A stretch of 64,000 nucleotides of DNA from Arenicola marina (GCA_964019135.1 OZ025249.1:806001-870000); one strand, 5' to 3'. Positions 50,029-62,964 are shown, counted from the stretch's first letter. Made by a program: numbers and translations. Notes: generated by a model from the sequence alone, not told the origin.

Positions 50029-52448
50029 CCCTGCCACTGTACCCCCCCTCCCCTCCCCGCATGAAGCAATTACCTCCACACCCTGCCACTGTGCCCTCCC
50101 CCCCTCTCCCCTCCCCACCTGAACCAAGTACCTCCACGCCCTCTGTCCCCCCCTCTCCTTCCCACCTGAACCAAGTACCTCCACGCCCTGCCACTGTGAC
50201 CCCCTCCCTCTCCCCTCCCTCCATGAACCAAATACCTCCACGCCCTGCCACTGTTCCCCCCTCCCCTCCTCACCTGAACCAAGTACCTCCACACCCTGCC
50301 ACTGTGCCCCCCCCTCCCCTCCCCACTTGAACCAAGTACCTCCACGCCCTGCCACTGTGCCCCCCCTTCCCGCCCCACCTGATTGAAGTACCTCTACGCC
50401 CTGCCACTGTGCCCCCTCCCCTCCCCACTTGAACCAAGTACCTCCACGCCCTGCCACTGTTCCCCCCCTTCCCTCCCCACCTGATTCAAGTACCTCCACG
50501 CCCTGCCACTGTGCCCCCCTCCCCTCAACTCCCCACCTGAACCAAGTACCTCCACGCCCTGCCACTGTGCCCCCCCTTCCCTCCCCACCTGATTCAAGTA
50601 CCTCTACGCCCTGCCACTGTGCCCCCTCCCCTCCCCTCCCCACTTGAACCAAGTACCTCCACGCCCTGCCACTGTGCCCCCCCCCTCCGAACTTGAACCA
50701 AGTACCTCCACACCCTGCCACTGTGCCCCCCTCCCCTCCCCTCCCCACCTGAACCAATTACTTCCACGCCCTGCCACTGTGCCCCCCCTTTCCTCCCCAC
50801 CTGATTCAAGTACTTCCACGCCCTGCCACTGTGCCCCCCCCCCTCCGCACTTGAACCAAGCACCTCCACGCCCTGCCACTGTGCCCCCCCCCCTCCGAAC
50901 TTGAACCAAGTACCTCCACACCCTGCCACTGTGCCCCCCTCCCCTCCCCTCCCCACCTGAACCAATTACCTCCACGCCCTGCCACTGTGCCCCCCCTTCC
51001 CTCCCCACCTGATTCAAGTACCTCCACGCCCTGCCACTGTGCCCCCCCTCCCCTCCCCTCCTCACATGAACCAAGTACCTCCACGCCCTGCCACTGTGCC
51101 CCCCTCTCCCATCCCTACCTGAACCAAGTACCTCCACGCCCTGCCACTGTGCCCCCCCCCCCACTCTCCGCTTCCCACCTGAACCAAGTACCTCCACGCC
51201 CTGCCACTGTGCCCCCCTCTCCCCTCCCCGCATGAACCAAGTACCTCGACGCCCTGCCAATGTCTCCCCCCTCCCCTTCTCACCTGAACCAAGTACCTCC
51301 ACGCCCAGCCACTGTGCCCCCCTCCCCTTCTCACCTGAACCAAGTACCTCTACGCCCTGCCACTGTGCCCCCCTCCCCTTCTCACCTGAACCAAGTACCT
51401 CTACGCCCTGCCACTGTGCCCCCCTCCCCTACCCACCTGAACCAAGTACCTCTACGCCCTGCCACTGTGCCCCCCTCCCCTACCCACCTGAACCAAGTAC
51501 CTCCACGCTCTGCCACTGTGCCCCCCCCCCTCTCCGCTTCCCACCTGAACCAAGTACCTCCACGCCCTGCCACTGTGCCCCCCTCCCCTTCTCACCTGAA
51601 CCAAGTACCTCTACGCCCTGCCACTGTGCCCCCCTCCCCTTCTCACCTGAACCAAGTACCTCTACGCCCTGCCACTGTGCCCCCCTCCCCTACCCACCTG
51701 AACCAAGTACCTCCACGCTCTGCCACTGTGCCCCCCCCCCTCTCCGCTTCCCACCTGAACCAAGTACCTCCACGCCCTGCCACTGTGCCCCCCTCTCCCC
51801 TCCCCGCATGAACCAAGTACCTCCACGCCCTGCCACTGTGCCCCCCCTCCCCTCCCCACTTGAACCAAGTACCTTGACGCCCTGCCACCGTGGCCCACTT
51901 CCCTCCCCACCTGAACCAAGTACCTCCACGCCCTGCCACTGTGCCCCCCTCCCCTCCCCACCTGAACCAAGTACCTCCACGCCCTGCCACTGTGCCTGCC
52001 CCCTCCCCACCTGAACCAAGTACCTCCACGCCCTGCCACTGTGCCCCCCCCTCTCCCCTCTCCACGTGAACCAAGTACCTCGACACCCTGCCACTGTGCC
52101 CCCCTCCCCTACCCACCTGAACCAAGCACCACCACGCCCTGCCACTGTGCCCCCCCCTCTTCCCTCCCCGCATGAACCAAGTACCTCCACGCCCTGCCAC
52201 TGTGCCCCCTCTTCCCTCTCCACCTGATTCAAGTACCTCCACGCCCTGCCACTGTCCCCCCCCCTCCCCTCCCCACCTGAACCAAGTACCTCCACGCCCT
52301 GCCACTGTGCCTCCCCCCTCCCCACCTGAACCAAGTACCTCCACGCCCTGCCACTGTGCCCCCCTCTCCCATCCCCACCTGAACCAAGTACCTCCACGCC
52401 CTGCCACTGTGCCCCCTCTTCCCTCTCCACCTGATTCAAGTACCTCCA

Positions 52449-52702
52449 GGGGCCGGCCCGACAGCTCAGTGGGCTAGAGTGCTCGCATTGAGTGCTCTGG
52501 TCAACTGAGAGCCTAACGACACGTGGGTCGGTGGTTCGAGCCCTGCTGTGGCCATGTCTGTGTGGTCGCAGGATAAAGATCCCATGTCTTTCTTCGCAAA
52601 GAGTAGAGGGTTACCCCCGGGCACATGGCTCCACTCTCCCTTCCTTCTCCCATTGACGCGATATGACCAAAAGTGGTTAAAGCGTCCTGATTAACCAACC
52701 AA
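52449..52702 (+). mobile_element. tRNA-derived SINE, copy 1 (254 bp)
   Basis: The head has a Pol III A box (CAGCTCAGTGGG, 52,462-52,473) and a perfect B box (GGTTCGAGCCC, 52,533-52,543). The body contains GCAGGATAAAGATCCCATG, and the 3' tail is ATTAACCAACCAA. It is flanked by the 13-bp direct repeat TCAAGTACCTCCA at 52,436-52,448 and 52,703-52,715, a target-site duplication taken from the 51-bp unit. A and B boxes lie about 71 nt apart, so the head is not a working tRNA. No protein is encoded; such elements rely on a LINE for movement. I cannot name the family. Confidence 0.85.
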
Positions 52703-53143
52703 TCAAGTACCTCCACGCCCTGCCACTGTGCCCCCCCCTCCCCTCCCCTTCCCACCTGAACCAAGTACCTCCACGCCCTGCCACTGTGCCCCCCTCTCCC
52801 ATCCCCACCTGAACCAAGTACCTCCACGCCCTGCCACTGTGCCCCCCTCTCCCCTCCCCACTTGAACCAAGTACCTCGACGCCCTGCCACTGTGCCCCCT
52901 CCCCTCCCCACCTGAACCAAGTACCTCCACGCCCTGCCACTGTGCCCCCCTCCCCTCCCCACTTGAACCAAGTACCTCGACACCCTGCTACTGTGCCCCC
53001 CTCCCCTACCCACCTGAACCAAGTACCTCCACGCCCTGCCACTGTGCCCCCCCCTCTCCCCTCCCCACTTGAACCAATTACCTCCACACCCTGCCACTGT
53101 GCCCCCCCTTCCCTCCCCACCTGATTCAAGTACCTCCACGCCC

Positions 53144-54810
53144 TGTCACTGTGCCCCCCCTCCCCTCCCCTCCCCATCTGAACCAAGTACCTCCACGCCC
53201 TGCCACTGTGCCCCCCTCTCCCATCCCCACCTGAACCAAGTACCTCCACGCCCTGCCACTGTGCCCCCCCCCTCTCCGCTTCCCACCTGAAGCAAGTACC
53301 TCCGCGCCCTGCCACTGTGCCCCCCTCTCCGCTCCCCGCATGAACCAAGCACATCCACGCCCAGCCACTGTGCCCCCCCTCTCCCCTCCCCGCATGAACC
53401 AAGTACCTCCACGCCCTGCCACTGTGCCCCTCCCCTCCCCTCCCCACCTGAACCAAGTACCTCCACCCCCAGCCACTGTGCCCCCCCTCTCCCCTCCCCG
53501 CATGAACCAAGTACCTCCACGCCCTGCCACTGTGCCCCCCTCTCCCATCCCCACTTGAACCAAGTACCTCCACGCCCTGCAACTGTGCACCCCCCCCCCT
53601 CCGAACTTGAACCAAGTCCCTCCACACCCTGCCACTGTGCCCCCCTCCCTTCCCCTCCCCACCTGAACCAATTACCTCCACGCCCTGCCACTGTGCCCCC
53701 CCTTCCCTCCCCACCTGATTCAAGTACCTCCACGCCCTGCCACTGTGCCCCCCCCCTCCCCTCCCCTTCCCACCTGAACCAATTACCTCCACGCCCTGCC
53801 ACTGTGCCCCCCTCTCCCATCCCCACCTGAACCAAGTACCTCCACGCCCTGCCACTGTGCCCCATCCCCTCTCCGCTTCCCACCTGAAGCAAGTACCCCC
53901 ACGCCCTGCCACTGTGCCCCCCTCTCCCCTCCCCGCATGAACCAAGTACCCCCACGCCCTGCCACTGTGCCGCCCCCTCTCCCCTCCCCACTTGAACCAA
54001 GTACCTCGACGCCCTGCCACTGTGCCCCCTCCCCTCCCCACCTGAACCAAGTACCTCCACGCCCTGCCACTGTGCCCCCCTCCCCTCCCCACTTGAACCA
54101 AGTACCTCGACGCCCTGCTACTGTGCCCCCCTCCCCTACCCACCTGAACCAAGTACCTCCGCGCCCTGCCACTGTGCCCCCCCCCCCCACTCCCCTCCCC
54201 ACTTGAACCAATTACCTCCACACCCTGCCACTGTGCCCCCCCTTCCCTCCCCACCTGATTCAAGTACCTCCACGCCCTGTCACTGTGCCCCCCTCCCCTC
54301 CCCTCCCCACCTGAACCAAGTACCTCCACGCCCTGCCACTGTGCCCCCCTCTCCCATCCCCACCTGAACCAAGTACCTCCACGCCCTGCCACTGTGCCCC
54401 CCCCCCTCTCTCCGCTTCCCACCTGAAGCAAGTACCTCCACGCTCTGCCACTGTGCCCCCCTCTCCGCTCCCCGCATGAACCAAGTACCTCCACGCCCAG
54501 CCACTGTGCCCCCCCTCTCCCCTCCCCGCATGAACCAAGTACCTCCACGCCCTGCCACTGTGCCCCTCCCCTCCCCTCCCCACCTGAACCAAGTACCTCC
54601 ACCCCCAGCCACTGTGCCCCCCCTCTCCCCTCCCCGCATGAACCAAGTACCTCCACGCCCTGCCACTGTGCCCCCCTCTCCCATCCCCACTTGAACCAAG
54701 TACCTCCATGCTCTGCAACTGTGCACCCCCCCCCCCTCCGAACTTGAACCAAGTCCCTCCACACCCTGCCACTGTGCCCCCCTCCCTTCCCCTCCCCACC
54801 TGAACCAATT
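53144..54810 (+). repeat. Higher-order copies of about 1.14 kb in array 12
   Basis: Rare variants recur in the same order: CCTGTCACTGTG at 53,141 and 54,276, GCAACTGTGCAC at 53,579 and 54,715, and CACCCCCAGCCACTG between them. Offsets are 1,135-1,136 bp. Related copies of the same series occur after 58,580, 60,720 and 61,640. Confidence 0.82.
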
Positions 54811-55357
54811 ACCTCCACGCCCTGCCACTGTGCCCCCCCTTCCCTCCCCACCTGATTCAAGTACCTCCACGCCCTGCCACTGTGCCCCCACTCCCCTCCC
54901 CTCGTCACATGAACCAAGTACCTCCACGCCCTGCCACTGTGCCCCCCTCTCCCATCCCTACCTGAACCAAGTACCTCCACGCCCTGCCACTGTGCCCCCC
55001 CCCCTCTCCGCTTCCCACCTGAACCAAGTACCTCCACGCCCTGCCACTGTGCCCCCCTCTCCCATCCCCACCTGAACCAAGTACCTCCACGCCCTGCCAC
55101 TGTGCCCCCCCCCCCTCCGAACTTGAACCAAGTACCTCCACACCCTGCCACTGTGCCCCCCTCTCCTCCCCTCCCCACCTGAACCAATTACCTCCACGCC
55201 CTGCCACTGTGCCCCCCCTTCCCTCCCCACCTGATTCAAGTACCTCCACGCCCTGCCACTGTGCCCCCCCTCCCCTCCCCTCCTCACATGAACCAAGTAC
55301 CTCCACGCCCTGCCACTGTGCCCCCTCTTCCCTCTCCACCTGATTCAAGTACCTCCA

Positions 55358-55611
55358 GGGGCCGGCCCGACAGCTCAGTGGGCTAGAGTGCTCGCATTGA
55401 GTGCTCTGGTCAACTGAGAGCCTAACGACACGTGGGTCGGTGGTTCGAGCCCTGCTGTGGCCATGTCTGCGTGGTCGCAGGATAAAGATCCCATGTCTTT
55501 CTTCGCAAAGAGTAGGGGGTTACCCCCGGGCACATGGCTCCACTCTCCCTTCCTTCTCCCATTGACGCGATATGACCAAAAGTGGTTAAAGCGTCCTGAT
55601 TAACCAACCAA
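55358..55611 (+). mobile_element. tRNA-derived SINE, copy 2 (254 bp)
   Basis: It has the same length and the same boundaries in the unit as copy 1, with the same flanking TCAAGTACCTCCA. I see only two differences from copy 1 (CTGCGTGG for CTGTGTGG, and GAGTAGGGGG for GAGTAGAGGG). The sequence before it (CCCTCTTCCCTCTCCACC) also matches copy 1, so it was copied along with array DNA. Confidence 0.85.
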
Positions 55612-56499
55612 TCAAGTACCTCCACGCCCTGCCACTGTGCCCCCCCTCGCCTCCCCTTCCCACCTGAACCAAGTACTTCCATGCCCTGCCACTGTGCCCC
55701 CCCCCCTCTCCGCTTCCCACCTGAACCAAGTACCTCCACGCCCTGCCACTGTGCCCCCCTCTCCCCTCCCCGCATGAACCAAGTACCTCGACGCCCTGCC
55801 AATGTCTCCCCCCTCCCCTTCTCACCTGAACCAAGTACCTCCACGCCCTGCCACTGTGCCCCCCTCCCCTACCCACCTGAACCAAGTACCTCCACGCCCT
55901 GCCACTGTGCCCCCCCCCTCTCCGCTTCCCACCTGAACCAAGTACCTCCACGCCCTGCCACTGTGCCCCCCTCTCCCCTCCCCGCATGAACCAAGTACCT
56001 CCACGCCCTGCCACTGTGCCCCCCCCCCCTCCCCTCCCCACTTGAACCAAGTACCGCGACGCCCTGCCACCGTGGCCCACTCCCCTCCCCACCTGAACCA
56101 AGTACCTCCACGCCCTGCCACTGTGCCCCCCTCTCCCATCCCCACCTGGACCAAGTGCCTCCACGCCCTGCCACTGTGCCTCCTCCCTCCCCACCTGAAC
56201 CAAGTACCTCCACGCCCTGCCACTGTGCCCCCCCTCTCCCCTCTCCACGTGAACCAAGTACCTCGACACCCTGCCACTGTGCCCCCCTCCCCTACCCACC
56301 TGAACCAAGCACCACCACGCCCTGCCACTGTGCCCCCCCCCACCTCTCCCCTCCCCGCATGAACCAAGTACCTCCACGCCCTGCCACGGTGTCCCCCCCC
56401 TCCCCTCCCCACTTGAACCAAGTACCTCCACGCCCTGCCACTGTGCCCCCTCTTCCCTCTCCACCTGATTCAAGTACCTCCACGCCCTGCCACTGTGCC

Positions 56500-57300
56500 C
56501 CCCTCCCCTCCCCACCTGAACCAAGTACCTCCACGCCCTGCCACTGTGCCTCCCCCCTCCCCACCTGAACCAAGTACCTCCACGCCCTGCCACTGTGCCC
56601 CCCTCTCCCCTCTCCACTTGAACCAAGTACCTCGACACCCTGCCACTGTGCCCCCCTCCCCTACCCACCTGAACCAAGCACCACCACGCCCTGCCACTGT
56701 GCCCCCCTCCCCTCCCCACCTGAACCAAGTACCTCCACGCCCTGCCACTGTGCCTCCCCCCTCCCCACCTGAACCAAGTACCTCCACGCCCTGCCACTGT
56801 GCCCCCCTCTCCCCTCTCCACTTGAACCAAGTACCTCGACACCCTGCCACTGTGCCCCCCTCCCCTACCCACCTGAACCAAGCACCACCACGCCCTGCCA
56901 CTGTGCCCCCCCCCCTCTCCCCTCCCCGCATGAACCAAGTACCTCCACGCCCTGCCACTGTGCCCCCTCTCCCATCCCCACCTAAACCAAGTACCTCCAC
57001 GCCCTGCCACTGTGCCTCCCCCCTCCCCACCTGAACCAAGTACCTCCACGCCCTGCCACTGTGCCCCCCTCTCCCATCCCCACCTAAACCAAGTACCTCC
57101 ACGCCCTGCCACTGTGCCTCCCCCCTCCCCACCTGAACCAAGTACCTCCACGCCCTGCCACTGTGCCCCCCTCTCCCCTCTCCACTTGAACCAAGTACCT
57201 CGACACCCTGCCACTGTGCCCCCCTCCCCTACCCACCTGAACCAAGCACCACCACGCCCTGCCACTGTGCCCCCCCCCCTCTCCCCTCCCCGCATGAACC
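56500..57300 (+). repeat. Four-unit higher-order repeat of about 200 bp in array 12
   Basis: The order CTGTGCCTCCCCCC, CTCTCCACTTGAACC with CGACACCC, CTACCCACCTGAACC and AAGCACCACCACG is seen at about 56,540-56,700, 56,750-56,900 and 57,110-57,270. It occurs again near 52,000-52,140, 56,180-56,330, 59,020-59,180 and 59,980-60,130. Confidence 0.75.
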
Positions 57301-57627
57301 AAGTACCTCCACGCCCTGCCACTGTGCCCCCTCTTCCCTCTCCACTTGAACCAAGCACCACCACGCCCTGCCACTGTGCCCCCTCTTCCCTCTCCACTTG
57401 AACCAAGTACCTCCACGCCCTGCCACTGTGCCCCCCTCTCCCATCCCCACCTAAACCAAGTACCTCCACGCCCTGCCACTGTGCCCCCCTCTCCCATCCC
57501 CACCTAAACCAAGTACCTCCACGCCCTGCCACTGTGCCCCCCTCTCCCATCCCCACCTGAACCAAGTACCTCCACGCCCTGCCACTGTGCCCCCCTCTTC
57601 CCTCTCCTCCTGATTCAAGTACCTCCA

Positions 57628-57881
57628 GGGGCCGGCCCGACAGCTCAGTGGGCTAGAGTGCTCGCATTGAGTGCTCTGGTCAACTGAGAGCCTAACGACA
57701 CGTGGGTCGGTGGTTCGAGCCCTGCTGTGGCCATGTCTGTGTGGTCGCAGGATAAAGATCCCATGTCTTTCTTCGCAAAGAGTAGGAGGTTACCCCCGGG
57801 CACATGGCTCCACTCTCCCTTCCTTCTCCCATTGACGCGATATGACCAAAAGTGGTTAAAGCGTCCTGATTAACCAACCAA
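57628..57881 (+). mobile_element. tRNA-derived SINE, copy 3 (254 bp)
   Basis: It has the same boundaries and flanking repeat. It differs from copy 1 only at GAGTAGGAGG. Its right flank (57,882 to about 58,200) matches the right flank of copy 1 (52,703 to about 53,020) at an offset of 5,179 bp, which is direct evidence for block duplication. Confidence 0.85.
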
Positions 57882-60800
57882 TCAAGTACCTCCACGCCCT
57901 GCCACTGTGCCCCCCCTCCCCTCCCCTTCCCACCTGAACCAAGTACCTCCACGCCCTGCCACTGTGCCCCCCTCTCCCATCCCCACCTGAACCAAGTACC
58001 TCCACGCCCTGCCACTGTGCCCCCCTCTCCCCTCCCCACTTGAACCAAGTACCTCGACGCCCTGCCACTGTGCCCCCTCCCCTCCCCACCTGAACCAAGT
58101 ACCTCCACGCCCTGCCACTGTGCCCCCCTCCCCTCCCCACTTGAACCAAGTACCTCGACACCCTGCTACTGTGCCCCCCTCCCCTACCCACCTGAATCAA
58201 GCACCACCACGCCCTGCCACTGTGCCCCCCCCCCTCTCCCCTCCCCGCATGAACCAATTACCTCCACGCCCAGCCACTGTGCCCCCCTCCCCTCCCCACC
58301 TGAACCAAGTACCTCCACGCCCTGCCACTGTGCTCCCCTCTCCCCTCCCCACTTGAACCAAGTACCTCGACACCCTGCCACTGTGCCCCCCTTCCCTCCC
58401 CACCTGATTCAAGTACCTCCACGCCCTGCCACTGTGCCCCCCCCTCCCCTCCCCACCTGAACCAATTACCTCCACGCCCTGCCACTGTGCCCCCCTCTCC
58501 CATCCCCACCTGAACCAAGTACCTCCACACCCTGCCACTGTGCCCCCCCTTCCCTCCCCACCTGATTCAAGTACCTCCACGCCCTGTCACTGTGCCCCCC
58601 CTCCCCTCCCCTCCCCACCTGAACCAAGTACCTCCACGCCCTGCCACTGTGCCCCCCTCTCCCATCCCCACCTGAACCAAGTACCTCCACGCCCTGCCAC
58701 TGTGCCCCCCTCTCCCATCCCCACCTGAACCAAGTACCTCCACGCCCTGCCACTGTGCCCCCCCCTTCTCTCCCCACCTGATTCAAGTACCTCCACGCCC
58801 TGCCACTGTGCCTCCCCTCCCCTCCCCTCCCCACCTGAACCAATTACCTCCACGCCCTGCCACTGTGCCCCCCTCTCCCATCCCCACCTGAACCAAGTAC
58901 CTCCACGCCCTGCCACTGTGCCCCCTCTTCCCTCTCCACCTGATTCAAGTACCTCCACGCCCTGCCACTGTGCCCCCCTCCCCTCCCCACCTGAACCAAG
59001 TACCTCCACGCCCTGCCACTGTGCCTCCCCCCTCCCCACCTGAACCAAGTACCTCCACGCCCTGCCACTGTGCCCCCCCTCTCCCCTCTCCACTTGAACC
59101 AAGTACCTCGACACCCTGCCACTGTGCCCCACTCCCCTACCCACCTGAACCAAGCACCACCACGCCCTGCCACTGTGCCCCCCCCCCCTCTCCCCTCTCC
59201 GCATGAACCAAGTACCTCCACGCCCTGCCACTGTGTCCCCCCCCCCTCCCCTCCCCACTTGAACCAAGTACCTCCACGCCCTGCCACTGTGCCCCCCTCT
59301 CCCATCCCCACCTGAACCAAGTACCTCCACGCCCTGCCACTGTGCCCCCCTCTCCCATCCCCACCTGAACCAAGCACCACCACGCCCTGCCACTGTGCCC
59401 CCCCCCTCTCCCCTCTCCGCATGAACCAAGTACCTCCACGCCCTGCCACTGTGTCCCCCCCCTCCCCTCCCCACTTGAACCAAGTACCTCCACGCCCTGC
59501 CACTGTGCCCCCCTCTCCCATCCCCACCTGAACCAAGTACCTCCACGCCCTGTCACTGTGTCCCCCCCCTCCCCTCCCCACCTGAACCAAGTACCTCCAC
59601 GCCCTGCCACTGTGCCCCCCTCTCCCATCCCCACCTGAACCAAGCACCACCACGCCCTGCCACTGTGCCCCCCCCTCTCCCCTCTCCGCATGAACCAAGT
59701 ACCTCCACGCCCTGCCACTGTGTCCCCCCCCTCCCCTCCCCACTTGAACCAAGTACCTCCACGCCCTGCCACTGTGCCCCCCTCTCCCATCCCCACCTGA
59801 ACCAAGTACCTCCACGCCCTGTCACTGTGTCCCCCCCCTCCCCTCCCCACTTGAACCAAGTACCTCCACGCCCTGCCACTGTGCCCCCTCTTCCCTCTCC
59901 ACCTGATTCAAGTACCTCCACGCCCTGCCACTGTGCCCCCCTCCCCTCCCCACCTGAACCAAGTACCTCCACGCCCTGCCACTGTGCCTCCCCCCTCCCC
60001 ACCTGAACCAAGTACCTCCACGCCCTGCCACTGTGCCCCCCCTCTCCCCTCTCCACTTGAACCAAGTACCTCGACACCCTGCTACTGTGCCCCCCTCCCC
60101 TACCCACCTGAACCAAGCACCACCACGCCCTGCCACTGTGCCCCCCCCCCCCACCTCTCCCCTCCCCGCATGAACCAAGTACCTCCACGCCCTGCCACTG
60201 TGCCCCCCTCCCCTCCCCGCATGAACCAAGTACCTCCACGCCCTGCCACTGTGCCCCCCCCCCTCTCCCCTCCCCGCATGAACCAAGTACCTCCACGCCC
60301 TGCCACTGTGCCCCCCTCCCCTCCCCGCATGAACCAAGTACCTCCACGCCCTGCCACTGTGCCCCCCCCCCTCTCCCCTCCCCGCATGAACCAAGTACCT
60401 CCACGCCCTGCCACTGTGCCCCCCTCCCCTCCCCACCTGAACCAAGTACCTCCACGCCCTGCCACTGTGCTCCCCTCTCCCCTCCCCACTTGAACCAAGT
60501 ACCTCGACACCCTGCCACTGTGCCCCCCCTTCCCTCCCCACCTGATTCAAGTACCTCCACGCCCTGCCACTGTGCCCCCCCCCTCTCCCCTCCCCACCTG
60601 AACCAATTACCTCCACGCCCTGCCACTGTGCCCCCCTCTCCCATCCCCATCTGAACCAAGTACCTCCACACCCTGCCACTGTGCCTCCCCTTCCCTCCCC
60701 ACCTGATTCAAGTACCTCCACGCCCTGTCACTGTGCCCCCCTCCCCTCCCCTCCCCACCTGAACCAAGTACCTCCACGCCCTGCCACTGTGCCCCCCTCT

Positions 60801-62914
60801 CCCATCCCCACCTGAACCAAGTACCTCCACGCCCTGCCACTGTGCCCCCCCCCCTCTCCGCTTCCCACCTGAAGCAAGTACCGCCACGCCCTGCCACTGT
60901 GCCCCCCTCTCCCCTCCCCGCATGAACCAAGTACCTCCACGCCCAGCCACTGTGCCCCCCCTCTCCCCTCCCCGCATGAACCAAGTACCTCCACGCCCTG
61001 CCACTGTGCCCCTCCCCTCCCCTCCCCACCTGAACCAAGTACCTCCACGCCCAGCCACTGTGCCCCCCCTCTCCCCTCCCCGCATGAACCAAGTACCTCC
61101 ACGCCCTGCCACTGTGCCCCCCTCTCCCATCCCCACCTGAACCAAGTAGCTCCACGCCCTGCCACTGTGCCTCCCCCCTCCCCTCCCCACCTGAACCAAG
61201 TACCTCCACGCCCTGCCACTGTGCCCCCCCCCCTTCCCTCCCCACCTGATTCAAGTACCTCCACGCCCTGCCACTGTGCCTCCCCTCCCCTCCCCTCCCC
61301 ACCTGAACCAAGTACCTCCACGCCCTGCCACTGTGCCCCCCTCTCCCATCCCCACCTGAACCAAGTACCTCCACGCCCTGCCACTGTGCCCCCCCCTTCC
61401 CTCCCCACCTGATTCAAGTACCTCCACGCCCTGCCACTGTGCCTCCCCTCCCCTCCCCTCCCCACCTGAACCAATTACCTCCACGCCCTGCCACTGTGCC
61501 CCCCTCCCCTCCCCGCATGAACCAATTACCTCCACGCCCTGCCACTGTGCCCCCCTCTCCCATCCCCACCTGAACCAAGTACCTCCACACCCTGCCACTG
61601 TGCCCCCCCCTTCCCTCCCCACCTGATTCAAGTACCTCCACGCCCTGTCACTGTGCCCCCTCCCCTCCCCTCCCCACCTGAACCAAGTACCTCCACGCCC
61701 TGCCACTGTGCCCCCCTCTCCCATCCCCACCTGAACCAAGTACCTCCACGCCCTGCCACTGTGCCCCCCCCTCTCCGCTTCCCACCTGAAGCAAGTACCT
61801 CCACGCCCTGCCACTGTGCCCCCCTCTCCCCTCCCCGCATGAACCAAGTACCTCCACGCCCAGCCACTGTGCCCCCCCTCTCCCCTCCCCGCATGAACCA
61901 AGTACCTCCACGCCCTGCCACCGTGCCCCTCTCCTCCCCTCCCCACCTGAACCAAGTACCTCCACGCCCAGCCACTGTGCCCCCCCTCTCCCCTCCCCGC
62001 ATGAACCAAGTACCTCCACGCCCTGCCACTGTGCCCCCCTCTCCCATCCCCACCTGAACCAAGTACCTCCACGCCCTGCCACTGTGCCCCCCCACTTCCC
62101 TCCCCACCTGATTCAAGTACCTCCACGCCCTGCCACTGTGCCTCCCCTTCCCTCCCCTCCCCACCTGAACCAATTACCTCCACGCCCTGCCACTGTGCCC
62201 CCCTCTCCCATCCCCACCTGAACCAAGTACCTCCACGCCCTGCCACTGTGCCTCCCCTCCCCTCCCCTCCCCACCTGAACCAATTACCTCCACGCCCTGC
62301 CACTGTGCCCCCCTCTCCCATCCCCACCTGAACCAAGTACCTCCACGCCCTGCCACTGTGCCCCCCCCTTCCCTCCCCACCTGATTCAAGTACCTCCACG
62401 CCCTGCCACTGTGCCCCCCCCCCTTCCCTCCCCGCATGAACCAATTACCTCCACGCCTTGCCACTGTGCCCCCCACCCCCCGCTCTCCCCTCCCCACCTG
62501 AACCAAGTACCTCCACGCCCTGCCACTGTCCCCCCCTCTCTCCTCCCCACCTGAACTAAGTACCTCGACACCCTGCCACTGTGCCCCCCTCCCCTACCCA
62601 CCTGAACCAAGTACCTCCACGCCCTGCCACTGTGCCCCCCTCTCCCTTCCCCACTTGAACCAAGTACCTCCACGCCCTGCCACTGTGCCCCCCTCCCCTC
62701 CCCACCTGAGCCAAGTACCTCCACGCCCTGCCACTGTGCCCCCCTCCCCTCCCCTCCCCACTTGTACCAAGTACCTCGACGCCCTGCCACTGTGCCCCCT
62801 CCCCACCCCACCTGAACCAAGTACCTCCACGCCCTGCCACGTGTCCCCCTCCCTCCCCTCCCTCCATGAACCAAGTACCTGCACGCCCTGCCACTGTGCC
62901 CCCCCCCCAACCCA

Positions 62915-62928
62915 TTGCCATCTGCTGG
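62915..62928 (-). promoter_or_regulatory. CTCF-like motif, minus strand
   Basis: The minus strand reads CCAGCAGATGGCAA, 13 of 14 positions of the CCASYAGRKGGCRS core consensus. Confidence 0.35.
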
Positions 62929-62938
62929 TCATACCATG

Positions 62939-62951
62939 GGGTCACAGGTCA
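62939..62951 (+). promoter_or_regulatory. DR1 motif, plus strand
   Basis: GGGTCACAGGTCA is two RGGTCA half-sites with a 1-bp spacer, the layout bound by RXR heterodimers, HNF4 and COUP-TF type receptors. Binding is not shown. Confidence 0.4.
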
Positions 62952-62964
62952 GCACAGACTGGTG

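Larger units (their letters stand above)
50029..62908 (+). repeat. Pyrimidine-rich array of about 51 bp (array 12), about 240 units
   Basis: The unit contains ACCTCCACGCCCTGCCACTG, TGCCCCCC, a CT-only tract (TCCCCTCCCC) and ACCTGAACCAAGT. Length varies from 46 to 57 bp, mostly in the C/CT tract. Recurrent variants are CCCGCATGAACC, CACTTGAACC, CACCTGATTCAAG, CTACCCACC and CGCTTCCC. The minus strand has runs such as GGGGAGGGGAGGGGGG in almost every unit. Frames of up to 836 codons on the minus strand (VEVLGSGG, QWQG) follow from a purine-rich strand that rarely forms stops. Three SINE copies interrupt the array. Confidence 0.97.

Noticed and set aside
52449-52543. Functional tRNA gene
   Set aside because: A and B boxes are too far apart, no convincing cloverleaf or anticodon arm, and the sequence continues into a SINE body with target duplications.
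52677-55187. 836-codon minus-strand open frame in the 51-bp array
   Set aside because: Purine-rich strand of a repeat that rarely forms stops; overlapping long frames occur in other registers and on the plus strand, unit lengths vary by one or two bases so the peptide register changes, and it runs through array DNA with no domain.
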